Shown here: one piece after another, positions 17,746-24,894 of the stretch
Layout: every line of letters begins with the position of its first letter
Numbering within the stretch: position 1 is the first letter of the stretch
Assembly: GCA_046349435.1 (NCBI GenBank)
Contig: JAXMCI010000022.1
Coordinates: forward strand, 1-64,000
Direction: 5' to 3'
Source of the DNA: JAXMCI01 sp046349435
GTDB taxonomy: Bacteria; Pseudomonadota; Alphaproteobacteria; Dongiales; Dongiaceae
Length of the DNA: 64,000 nucleotides
Notes under the pieces: generated by a model
Told to the model about the DNA's origin: nothing
Databases searched by the model: none
The model's input: the letters and a program-made list of their open reading frames with translations, nothing else
Translations under genes and position numbers: made by a program

Positions 17746-18147
17746 ATGTCCGACGCGGCGCCGCCAGGGCGCGAGCCGGCGCTCCGCACGGTGGCGCTGC
17801 CGGCCTATGCCAACTCGAACGGGGACATCTTCGGCGGCTGGCTGCTGGCCCAGATGGATCTCGCCGGCGGGGTGCCGGCGACGCGCCGCGCCCGCGGCCG
17901 GATCGCCACCGTGGCGGTGCAGGCGATGACCTTCCACCGCCCGGTGATGATCGGCGACCTGGTCAGCTGCTACGCCGAGATCACCCGGGTCGGGCGGACC
18001 TCGATCACCGTGCTGATCGAGAGCTGGGTCGACCGCCGGCTCGGCGGCACCCACGTGAAGGTCACCGAGGGCACCTTCACCTACGTCGCCATCGACGCCG
18101 CCGGCCGGCCGCGTCCGGTGCCGCCTGAACAGGGGCCGCCGGAATGA
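17746..18147 (+). CDS. Hotdog-fold acyl-CoA thioesterase (YciA type)
   Basis: 133 residues from ATG 17746, with Shine-Dalgarno AAAGGAGGC. The YciA/BACH signature is clear: NSNGDIFGGWLLAQMDLAGG contains the catalytic Asp of the family, followed by the hotdog strand VAVQAMTFHRPVMIGDLVSC and TFTYVAID. It hydrolyses medium- or long-chain acyl-CoAs in the cytosol. The ~100-bp gap to divergent parE holds a perfect 7-bp hairpin (CCGCATC/GATGCGG, 17671-17690). The stop overlaps the start of the next gene (ATGA). Confidence 0.9.
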   Translation: MSDAAPPGREPALRTVALPAYANSNGDIFGGWLLAQMDLAGGVPATRRARGRIATVAVQAMTFHRPVMIGDLVSCYAEITRVGRTSITVLIESWVDRRLGGTHVKVTEGTFTYVAIDAAGRPRPVPPEQGPPE

Positions 18148-19115
18148 GCCGCCGGGCGCTGATCACCGGCATCACCGGGCAGGATGGGGCGCTGCTGGCC
18201 GGCCTGCTGCTGGGCCGCGGCTACGAGGTCGCCGGGCTGGTGCGTCCGAACGGGCCGGTCGACCGCAGCCGGCTGGAGCGGCTCGGCATCGCCGGGCGGG
18301 TCTCGCTGCGGGCGGTCGATCTCTGCGACCCGGCCGGGCTGGCCGAGGCGCTCGCCGCGGTGGCGCCGCAGGAGATCTACAACTTCGCCGCCCAGAGCTC
18401 GGTCGCCCGCTCCTTCGCCGAGGCGGCGCCGACCTTCGCGCTGAACGCGCTGGCGGTCGTGCACCTGCTGGAGGCGACTCGCGCCGTCGCGCCGGGCGCG
18501 CGCTTCTACCAGGCCTCGTCGAGCGAGATGTTCGGCAACGCCGACCGGCTGCCGATCACCGAGGCGTCGCCGCTGCGCCCGGTCAGCCCCTATGGCATCG
18601 CCAAGGCGGCGGCGCATCAGGTCGCCGGGCTCTACCGGCGGGCGCACGGCATGTTCATCGCCTGCGGCATCCTGTTCAACCACGAGTCGGTGCTGCGGCC
18701 GCCGCATTTCGTGACCAAGAAGATCCTCGCTGCGGCGGTGCGCATCGCTGCCGGCTCGGGCGAGCGGCTGGCGCTGGGCGACCTCTCGATCCGCCGCGAC
18801 TGGGGCTACGCCCCGGCCTATGTCGAGGCGATGGCGGCGATGCTGCAGCAGGACCTTCCCGACGATTTCGTGATCTGCAGCGGCGCCGCGCACAGCCTCG
18901 AGGAGTTCGTCGCCGAGAGCTTCGCCGCGGTCGGGCTCGACTGGCGCCGCCATGTCGACCTCGACCCGGCGCTGCGCCGGCCGAGCGAGATCGCCGTCAC
19001 CTACGGCGACGCCGGCCGCGCCCGCCACCGGCTCGGCTGGGACTACCAGATGAGATTCCAGGCGCTGATCCGCCGGCTGGTGGAGGATGAGAGGGCGGAG
19101 CAGGGCAGGGGCTGA
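18144..19115 (+). CDS. gmd: GDP-mannose 4,6-dehydratase family protein
   Basis: 323 residues from ATG 18144, overlapping the thioesterase stop by 4 bases. Extended short-chain dehydrogenase with NAD(P)-binding TGITGQDGALLAGLLLGRGY, NFAAQSSVARSF, SSSEMFGNADRLPITE and active-site Y-G-I-A-K; GILFNHES and IRRDWGYAPAYVEAMAAMLQ are Gmd-type. It would convert GDP-mannose to GDP-4-keto-6-deoxymannose, the precursor of fucose, rhamnose or perosamine sugars. No partner reductase or glycosyltransferase is adjacent in this window, so it is an orphan here. A related NDP-sugar dehydratase remains possible. Confidence 0.85.
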   Translation: MSRRALITGITGQDGALLAGLLLGRGYEVAGLVRPNGPVDRSRLERLGIAGRVSLRAVDLCDPAGLAEALAAVAPQEIYNFAAQSSVARSFAEAAPTFALNALAVVHLLEATRAVAPGARFYQASSSEMFGNADRLPITEASPLRPVSPYGIAKAAAHQVAGLYRRAHGMFIACGILFNHESVLRPPHFVTKKILAAAVRIAAGSGERLALGDLSIRRDWGYAPAYVEAMAAMLQQDLPDDFVICSGAAHSLEEFVAESFAAVGLDWRRHVDLDPALRRPSEIAVTYGDAGRARHRLGWDYQMRFQALIRRLVEDERAEQGRG

Positions 19116-19176
19116 GGCGCGGCTAAGCAGGGTGTCGTCGCTGGTGACACAGGCTTGCAGTGGCCTGCGTTCTTCT

Positions 19177-19252
19177 TGTCATTGCCGGGCTTGACCCGGC
19201 AATCCATGGCTGCCGCAAGCTGGATGCCCGGGTCAAGCCCGGGCATGACAAA
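19177..19252. repeat. REP-like inverted repeat
   Basis: Two 31-bp arms (19177-19207 and 19222-19252) are imperfect reverse complements around a 14-bp centre, and each arm is itself a GC-rich palindrome (CCGGGCTTGACCCGG; CCCGGGTCAAGCCCGGG). This is the architecture of dispersed intergenic REP-like elements common in alphaproteobacterial genomes. It lies between gmd and the convergent transporter gene, where it may also act as a terminator. Confidence 0.8.
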
Positions 19253-19295
19253 GGGGGGCGGCCGGCGAGGTTTATCCGGGCCAGTGAATCCCGAC

Positions 19296-19763
19296 TCAGC
19301 CCGCCCGGGCGGCGCGGCGGTCGCGGCCGAGCAGGGTCAGCCAGACCACCGAGACGCCGGCGAACTTCGAGGCCATGCTGGCGGCCAGCACCGGTGCCGC
19401 CCAGACATGGATCATGCCGAAGAAGATCACCGTGTCGACCGGGATGGAGCAGGCCGCGCTCAGCCATAGCCGGTCGCGCAGCGGCCGCCGCGTGACGGTG
19501 AAGACCAGCCAGTCGATGATCTCGGAGACCGCGAAGGCGCTGGCGCTGGCCAGCGCGACGAAGGGGTCGGCGAGCCAGTAGGACAGCACGCAGGCGATCG
19601 CCATGGCGATCAGCGAGCCGTGGCCGAAGCGCGTCTGCACCATGTCGCGCAGGATGAAGATCAGCCCGGCCCAGCAGGACCACAGCAGGTCGAGCTCCGG
19701 CGCCGCCGAGAAGGCGTAGTTGATGGCGACGACGCTGGCGATGTAGAGGGCGAGCCAGATCAT
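19296..19763 (-). CDS. VUT-family membrane protein, probable queuosine-precursor transporter (YhhQ-like)
   Basis: 155 residues from ATG 19763. Five or six membrane helices fill the sequence (LALYIASVVAINYAFSA; LIFILRDMVQTRFG; ACVLSYWLADPFVALASASA; FAVSEIIDWLVFTV). The family features are the polar RDMVQTRFG loop, ASASAFAVSEIIDWLVF and the conserved Asp in IPVDTVIFF. VUT_1 proteins such as E. coli YhhQ import preQ0/preQ1 for queuosine synthesis. No que genes are nearby to confirm the substrate. Confidence 0.7.
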   Translation of the reverse strand: MIWLALYIASVVAINYAFSAAPELDLLWSCWAGLIFILRDMVQTRFGHGSLIAMAIACVLSYWLADPFVALASASAFAVSEIIDWLVFTVTRRPLRDRLWLSAACSIPVDTVIFFGMIHVWAAPVLAASMASKFAGVSVVWLTLLGRDRRAARAG

Positions 19764-19829
19764 GGGGCCTCGGGCCGGCCGGGTCGGCAGGACCGCCTTC
19801 TGCTACGCCTCGCGGCGGCTGGCAAGCGA

Positions 19830-19880
19830 CTCGTTCCGGGAACGAGAACGCCCGGCCGGGAGGAGGAGCCCGGCCGGGCG
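19830..19880 (-). terminator. Hairpin terminator downstream of glnA
   Basis: A perfect 12-bp stem (CGCCCGGCCGGG at 19849-19860 with CCCGGCCGGGCG at 19869-19880, 8-base loop) follows the glnA stop on the minus strand. A second palindrome, CTCGTTC/GAACGAG (19830-19846), comes next. There is no long T-run. Confidence 0.6.
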
Positions 19881-19902
19881 CGAGCCTGATCGGATGCTGC
19901 GA

Positions 19903-21312
19903 TCAGACGCTGTAGTACATCTTGTACTCGATCGGGTGCGGGGCGTGCTCGAAGGCGTAGACCTCCTCCCAGCGCAGCTCGCTGTAGCTCTCGATCAGGT
20001 CGGCGGTGAACACGTCGCCCTTCATCAGGAACTCGTGGTCCGCCTTGAGCGACTGCAGGGCCTCGCGCAGCGAGCCGCAGACGGTGGGCACGTTCTTCAG
20101 CTCCTCCGGCGGCAGGTCGTAGAGGTTCTTGTCCATCGGATCGCCGGGGTGGATGCGGTTCTCGATGCCGTCGAGGCCGGCCATCAGCATGGCGGCGTAG
20201 GCCAGGTAGGGATTGGCCGACGGATCGGGGAAGCGCACCTCGACGCGCTTGCCCTTCGGGCTCGCCACGTAGGGGATGCGGCAGGAGGCCGAGCGGTTGC
20301 GCGAGGAGTAGGCCAGCAGCACCGGCGCCTCGAAGCCCGGGATCAGCCGCTTGTAGCTGTTGGTCGTCGGGTTGGTGAAGGCGTTCAGCGCCTTGGCGTG
20401 CTTGATGATGCCGCCGATGTAGTAGAGCGCCAGCTCCGACAGGTCGGCATAGCCGCTGCCGGCGAAGAGCGGCTGGCCGCCCTTCCAGATCGACTGGTGG
20501 ACGTGCATGCCCGAGCCGTTGTCGCCATAGACCGGCTTCGGCATGAAGGTCGCCGTCTTGCCGTAGGCGTGCGCCACGTTGTGCACGCAGTACTTGTAGA
20601 TCTGCATGGCGTCGGCGCAGCGCACCAGCGTGCCGAACTTGATGCCGAGCTCGTGCTGGCTGGGGGCCACCTCGTGATGGTGCTTCTCGACGTCGACGCC
20701 CATCTTGGCCATGGTGGTGACCATCTCGGCGCGCAGGTCGCCGCCGGAATCGAGCGGCGCCACCGGGAAGTAGCCGCCCTTGATCCCCGGACGATGGCCG
20801 TGATTGCCCTCCTCGAGCTTGCGGCCGGTGCCGTACGGGCCCTCCTCCGAGTCGAACTCGAAGAAGCTGCGGAACATCGAGACCTCGTAGCGGACCTCGT
20901 CGAAGACGAAGAACTCGGCCTCGGGGCCGAAGAAGGCGGTGTCGCCGATCCCGGTGCTCTTGAGATAGGCCTCGGCCGCCTTGGCGATGGAGCGCGGGTC
21001 GCGGCTATAGGCCTGGCCGGTCAGCGGCTCGAGCACGTCGCAGGTGATGATCAGCTGCGGCTGCGCGGCGAACGGGTCGAGCGTCGCGGTCTCGAGGTCG
21101 GGCTGCAGCAGCATGTCGGACTCGTTGATCGCCTTCCAGCCGGCGATCGACGAGCCGTCGAACATCACGCCCTCGGTGAGCAGGTCCTCGTCGACCGCCT
21201 GCACCGCCTGAGACAGATGGTGCCACTTGCCGCGCGGGTCGGTGAAGCGGAAGTCGACGTACTTAACGTCGTGCTCCTTGATGAGCGAGAAGATCTTGGC
21301 GGTGTCGGCCAT
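19903..21312 (-). CDS. glnA: Glutamine synthetase type I
   Basis: 469 residues from ATG 21312, the usual length for GSI. Beta-grasp opening with MFDGSSIAGWKAINESDMLL, metal-site FGPEAEFFVFDEV, ATP-site KHHHEVAPSQHELGIKFGTL, NGSGMHVHQSIWK and RSASCRIPYV are all present. Tyr398 in NLYDLPPEE is the adenylylation site, so activity should be tuned by GlnE. It makes glutamine from glutamate and ammonia. It sits 126 bp downstream of glnB on the same strand, the usual alphaproteobacterial glnBA operon, and is probably read from the sigma-54 promoter ahead of glnB. Confidence 0.98.
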   Translation of the reverse strand: MADTAKIFSLIKEHDVKYVDFRFTDPRGKWHHLSQAVQAVDEDLLTEGVMFDGSSIAGWKAINESDMLLQPDLETATLDPFAAQPQLIITCDVLEPLTGQAYSRDPRSIAKAAEAYLKSTGIGDTAFFGPEAEFFVFDEVRYEVSMFRSFFEFDSEEGPYGTGRKLEEGNHGHRPGIKGGYFPVAPLDSGGDLRAEMVTTMAKMGVDVEKHHHEVAPSQHELGIKFGTLVRCADAMQIYKYCVHNVAHAYGKTATFMPKPVYGDNGSGMHVHQSIWKGGQPLFAGSGYADLSELALYYIGGIIKHAKALNAFTNPTTNSYKRLIPGFEAPVLLAYSSRNRSASCRIPYVASPKGKRVEVRFPDPSANPYLAYAAMLMAGLDGIENRIHPGDPMDKNLYDLPPEELKNVPTVCGSLREALQSLKADHEFLMKGDVFTADLIESYSELRWEEVYAFEHAPHPIEYKMYYSV

Positions 21313-21438
21313 GATTGGGATTCCCTGGTTCCTTCGTTCGTGCTCGAGGCGGGCGCCCCGGTCGGCGCGCCCGCCCTTGGCTGCGTTGGGTTGCGTTGGG
21401 GTTGCGGGGTGGTGGGCGGAAGGCTCGGCGGCCCCGGG

Positions 21439-21777
21439 CTAGACAGCCTCCGGGCCGCGTTCGCCGGTACGGATCCGGATCGCCTCGTCGATCGTGCTGA
21501 CGAAGATCTTGCCGTCGCCGATGCGGCCGGTGCGGGCCGCCTGCTGGATCGCCTCGACGGCGCGCTCGACGAGATTGTCCTCGAGCACCACCTCGACCTT
21601 CACCTTGGGCAGGAAGTCGACGACGTACTCGGCGCCGCGATAGAGCTCGGTATGGCCCTTCTGCCGGCCGAAGCCCTTCGCCTCGGTCACCGTGATGCCC
21701 TTGATGCCGACCTCGTGCAGGGCCTCCTTCACCTCGTCGAGCTTGAAGGGCTTGATGATCGCTTCGATCTTCTTCAT
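21439..21777 (-). CDS. glnB: Nitrogen regulatory protein PII
   Basis: 112 residues from ATG 21777. The T-loop GHTELYRGAEYVVDFLPK contains the uridylylation Tyr51, and the ATP-binding B- and C-loops (TGRIGDGKIFVSTIDEAIRIRTGERG) are intact. It senses ATP/ADP and 2-oxoglutarate and controls NtrB, GlnE and ammonium transport. Pairing with glnA rather than amtB points to GlnB, not GlnK. A near-perfect sigma-54 promoter lies ~65 bp upstream. Confidence 0.97.
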   Translation of the reverse strand: MKKIEAIIKPFKLDEVKEALHEVGIKGITVTEAKGFGRQKGHTELYRGAEYVVDFLPKVKVEVVLEDNLVERAVEAIQQAARTGRIGDGKIFVSTIDEAIRIRTGERGPEAV

Positions 21778-21840
21778 GTCCCGGGGCCATCTCCGGCTGT
21801 TGCGATCGGCGCGGGCGGTGCGCCGTCCACCGGGCGCAAA

Positions 21841-21855
21841 GCAACCGTCGTGCCA
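21841..21855 (-). promoter_or_regulatory. Sigma-54 (-24/-12) promoter of glnBA
   Basis: Minus strand reads TGGCACGACGGTTGC followed by TTTG: the -24 element TGGCAC, 5-base spacing and -12 element TTGC match the RpoN consensus exactly. It sits ~65 bp ahead of the glnB ATG. Nitrogen-limited activation by NtrC is the known mode for this operon; I could not identify clear NtrC sites upstream. Confidence 0.85.
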
Positions 21856-21955
21856 AGCATCGGGATGTTGCGGGAGCGCCGGATCCGCGCGCCTGCCCGA
21901 TTCCTGGCCGCTTGAGCTGCCTGTTTATTGTGCAGACTGCTGAAATGACGGGCAG

Positions 21956-22990
21956 TCAGGTGCCGCTATCTTCGGCGCTGCGGCGCCGGCGGGTCGCCAG
22001 CAGCGTTCCGGCGAGCGCGAAGATGCAGCCCATCAGCACGTCGTAGAGCCGGCCGCCGAGGAGATGCGGGCTGCCGCCGATCGCCCGCAGGGCGATGTCG
22101 ACGGCGATCATGGCGTAGAGGTTGATCGCGGCGAACCCGAGCATCGGCTGCACCGCCAGGCCGAGCCGGGCGCTCGCCGCCGCCAGGGTGGCGATCGCGG
22201 CGAGCGCGACGGGATCCTCGACCAGCCGGACCGGGACGGCCGCCAGCGCCACGCCGAGCAGCGTGCCGACGGCGTATTGCAACAGCAGCCGGAGGCTCTC
22301 GGTCCCCTCCGGCCGCATCACCAGGATGACGGTCAGCGCCGCCCAGTAGGGGCGGACGACGCCGAGATGCCCGGCGGCGAGCAGGGCGAGCGCCGCCATC
22401 GCGGCATAGGCCAGCGCGAAGCGCGGCCCGGCGCCGGCTCCGGCCAGCGCCCGGCGCAGCCCGTGGCGCCAGTCCATGAAGTTCTCGTCGGGGGTCTGGC
22501 CGATCGCCAGCCAGCTCGCCCAGCCGGCGGCGACGGCGAGCGCGCCGCCGGCGGCGATGGCCGCCAGCAGCAGCGGGCTGGTCGGCGGCACGCCGGCCCC
22601 GACGGCCGTCGCCACGGCGCCGAAGCGGGCGGCCACCGCGATCGCCGGCTGCGCGGCCACCACCCAGCCGGCGACCAGGGCGGAGGCGAGCACGAGCGCC
22701 TCGGCGAGCCAGGGATCGGCGCTGCCGAAGACATTGCCCACGGCGGCGCCTGCCAGGAGCGTGCCGAGCGCCAGCAGCATCGAGCCGGTCCGGCCGCGCC
22801 GGGTGACGCCGACATCGGCCAGCGTCGTCAGCAGCGCGGCGGTGCCGGCGACGACGCCGGGCGCCGGCTGGCCCGCCGCGGCGAGGCCGATCAGCGGCAG
22901 GCCGGCGGCGAACCCGACCCGCAGCCAGAGGACGAAGGGGATGCGGCCGCGCGGCAGCGCGAAGAGGTCGCGCTCCCAGCCCGGCAGCAT
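21956..22990 (-). CDS. FUSC-family membrane protein (aromatic acid/fusaric acid exporter-like)
   Basis: 344 residues from ATG 22990. The sequence is about ten Ala/Leu/Val-rich membrane helices in two sets separated by a short soluble stretch (~residues 165-185, GQTPDENFMDWRHGLRRALA). The second set carries the FUSC-type segment VVRPYWAALTVILVMRPEGT and QYAVGTLLGVALAAV. The family (AaeB, YccS, aluminium-activated malate transporter-like) exports aromatic acids or related compounds. No membrane-fusion partner is adjacent. It ends 14 bp before the start of the upstream aminotransferase's 3' neighbour space, so the two genes may be co-transcribed. Confidence 0.8.
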   Translation of the reverse strand: MLPGWERDLFALPRGRIPFVLWLRVGFAAGLPLIGLAAAGQPAPGVVAGTAALLTTLADVGVTRRGRTGSMLLALGTLLAGAAVGNVFGSADPWLAEALVLASALVAGWVVAAQPAIAVAARFGAVATAVGAGVPPTSPLLLAAIAAGGALAVAAGWASWLAIGQTPDENFMDWRHGLRRALAGAGAGPRFALAYAAMAALALLAAGHLGVVRPYWAALTVILVMRPEGTESLRLLLQYAVGTLLGVALAAVPVRLVEDPVALAAIATLAAASARLGLAVQPMLGFAAINLYAMIAVDIALRAIGGSPHLLGGRLYDVLMGCIFALAGTLLATRRRRSAEDSGT

Positions 22991-23012
22991 CGGCGGCGCG
23001 CGGGCGCGCCGC

Positions 23013-24200
23013 TCAGTTGCGCTTCACCACCCCGCCGAGCCAGTCCTCCATGCGCTCGATCGCCGTGGCGATGTTGGGCAGCGAGTTGGCGTAGGAGAGC
23101 CGCAGATAGCCCTCGCCGAAGCGCCCGAAGCTGGTGCCGGCGATGGTCGCGACGCCGGCCTCCTCGAGCAGGCCCTTCTCGATCTCCTTGGCGGTGCGGC
23201 CGACCCGGCTGACATTGGGGAAGGCGTAGAAGGCGCCGGCCGGGGTGACGCAGGAGACGCCGGGCAGCTTGTTGAGCGCCTCGACGACGAAGCGCCGCCG
23301 CTCGTCGAAGGCGGCGGCCATGCGGGCGACCGCGTCCTGCGGCCCCTCGAGCGCGGCGATGCCGGCCCACTGCGCCGCGGCGTTGACGCAGGAATGGCAG
23401 TTGATCGCCAGCCGCGTGGCGTGCTCGGCCAGCTCGGCCGGCCACACCGCATAGCCCATCCGCCAGCCGGTCATCGCATAGGTCTTGCTGAACCCATCGA
23501 GCATGATGGTGCGGTCGCGCAGGCCCTCGTAGGTCAGCAGGCTGACATGCTGGCGGCCCTCGTAGAGCAGCAGGCTGTAGATCTCGTCGCTCAGCAGGGT
23601 GACGTGCGGGTGGCGCTCCAGCCCGGCGGCCAGCTTGTCGAGCTCGGCCCTGGTCGAGACGCCGCCGGTCGGGTTGGCCGGGCTGTTGATGATGATCAGG
23701 CGGGTGCGCGGCGTGATCAGCCCGAGCAGGGCGTCGGCGTTGAAGCCGAAGCCGTCGGCCTCGCGCAGGTGCAGCGGCACCGCCTTGGCGCCGGTGAACT
23801 CGATCACCGAGCGGTAGATCGGGAAGCCGGGGTCGGGATAGATGATCTCGGCGCCGGGCTCGCCGAACATCAGGATGGCGAAGAACATCGTCACCTTGCC
23901 GCCCGGCACCACCACCACCCGGCCGGGATCGACGGCGACGCCGTGGCGGCGGTGGAGGTCGGCGGCGATCGCCTCGCGCAGCGGCTTGATGCCGTTGGCC
24001 GGGGTGTAGCCGTGATGGCCGTCGCGCAGCGCCTTGCAGGCCGCCTCGACGATGTGGTCGGGGGTCGGGAAGTCCGGCTGGCCGATGCCGAGATTGATCA
24101 CCGAGCGTCCGGAATCCTCGAGCGCCTTGGCCCGGGCGAGCACCTCGAACGCCGATTCCGTGCCCAGCCGCGCCATGCCCGCTGCCAAGGTGGTGGTCAT
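23013..24200 (-). CDS. Class I/II pyridoxal-phosphate aminotransferase
   Basis: 395 residues from ATG 24200 (MTTTLAAGM), chosen over an ORF start at 24278 because of the Shine-Dalgarno AGGGGAAG just upstream and the usual family length. Fold-type I features: NLGIGQPDFPTP near the N-terminus, PANPTGG for cofactor/substrate binding, SDEIYSLLLY, and the Schiff-base Lys in SKTYAMTGWRMGY, followed by the carboxylate-binding Arg in EGYLRLSYA. It is an AspC/PatA-like cytosolic aminotransferase acting on an amino acid not predictable here. Confidence 0.92.
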   Translation of the reverse strand: MTTTLAAGMARLGTESAFEVLARAKALEDSGRSVINLGIGQPDFPTPDHIVEAACKALRDGHHGYTPANGIKPLREAIAADLHRRHGVAVDPGRVVVVPGGKVTMFFAILMFGEPGAEIIYPDPGFPIYRSVIEFTGAKAVPLHLREADGFGFNADALLGLITPRTRLIIINSPANPTGGVSTRAELDKLAAGLERHPHVTLLSDEIYSLLLYEGRQHVSLLTYEGLRDRTIMLDGFSKTYAMTGWRMGYAVWPAELAEHATRLAINCHSCVNAAAQWAGIAALEGPQDAVARMAAAFDERRRFVVEALNKLPGVSCVTPAGAFYAFPNVSRVGRTAKEIEKGLLEEAGVATIAGTSFGRFGEGYLRLSYANSLPNIATAIERMEDWLGGVVKRN

Positions 24201-24297
24201 CTTGCTTCCCCTGCCGGTTGTTGCGCGCGGCATCATGGCGAAGCCGCCCCGCGGCGGAAAGCGCGACTGCGCCGCCAATCCGTCCGCGGGCGGCGTC

Positions 24298-24326
24298 TTG
24301 ACGGCCCCACCCGCTTGCGACTACAC
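24298..24326 (+). promoter_or_regulatory. Sigma-70 promoter of tRNA-His
   Basis: TTGACG (24298-24303), 17-bp spacer, CTACAC (24321-24326). Transcription would begin near 24333, about 26 bp before the tRNA. Confidence 0.6.
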
Positions 24327-24358
24327 ACCCAGCGAGATGGTGTACGGCCTCGCCGATG

Positions 24359-24435
24359 GCGGGTGTAGCTCAGTTGGTTAGAGCGCCAGATTGTGGATCT
24401 GGATGTCGCCGGTTCAAGTCCGGTCACTCGCCCCA
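24359..24435 (+). tRNA. tRNA-His (GTG anticodon)
   Basis: Full cloverleaf of 77 bases: acceptor GCGGGTG paired with CACTCGC, anticodon loop with GTG between CCAGA and TCTGG, T-loop GGTTCAAGTCC, C at position 73 and encoded CCA. The base before the gene is G (24358), able to serve as the G-1 identity element opposite C73. Confidence 0.97.
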
Positions 24436-24492
24436 TCTTCCCGATGCCCGAAACCGCCGATCCGCCGAGATGACTGCCGCTGCGGCCCGCCG

Positions 24493-24894
24493 ATGACGGA
24501 TCAAGCCATCCTCAGCGCCAACGACGCCTTCTACCGCGCCTTCGCCGGGCACGACGTCGCGGCGATGGACCGGCTCTGGGCGGTCGGCGTGCCGGTCTCC
24601 TGCCTGCATCCCGGCTGGGGGCCGCTCGACGGCCGCGAGGCGGTGATGCGCAGCTGGCGCCGCATCCTCTCCAGCGCCGGCGCACCGCGGGTGGCCTGCC
24701 GCGCGCCGCGGCTGATGCGCTACGGCGAGGTCGCGGCGGTGGTCTGCTTCGAGGAGATCGAGGGCCAGTACCTCGTCGCCACCAACCTGTTCGTCCGGCA
24801 GGACGACGGCTGGCGCATGGTGCTGCACCAGGCCGGGCCGACGGCGGAGCGTCCCGGCGAGGAGGAGAGCCCGGCGCCGGGCCGGCTGCATTGA
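24493..24894 (+). CDS. SnoaL/NTF2-like domain protein
   Basis: 133 residues from ATG 24493 (MTDQAILSANDAFYRAFAGH). The pattern of an N-terminal helix pair, then WxxGVPVSCLHPGWGPLDGREAVMRSWR, then four beta strands ending VATNLFVRQDDGWRMVLHQAGP is the cone-like NTF2 fold (SnoaL_3/DUF4440 class), common for small isomerases or binding proteins. No catalytic assignment is possible. The stop overlaps the TTG start of the NAD(P)HX gene, suggesting coupling to it. Confidence 0.8.
   Translation: MTDQAILSANDAFYRAFAGHDVAAMDRLWAVGVPVSCLHPGWGPLDGREAVMRSWRRILSSAGAPRVACRAPRLMRYGEVAAVVCFEEIEGQYLVATNLFVRQDDGWRMVLHQAGPTAERPGEEESPAPGRLH

Noticed and set aside
15463..18054. Very long minus-strand frame spanning parE and its neighbours
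   Set aside because: Spans parE plus parts of two other genes in a different frame; no recognisable protein.
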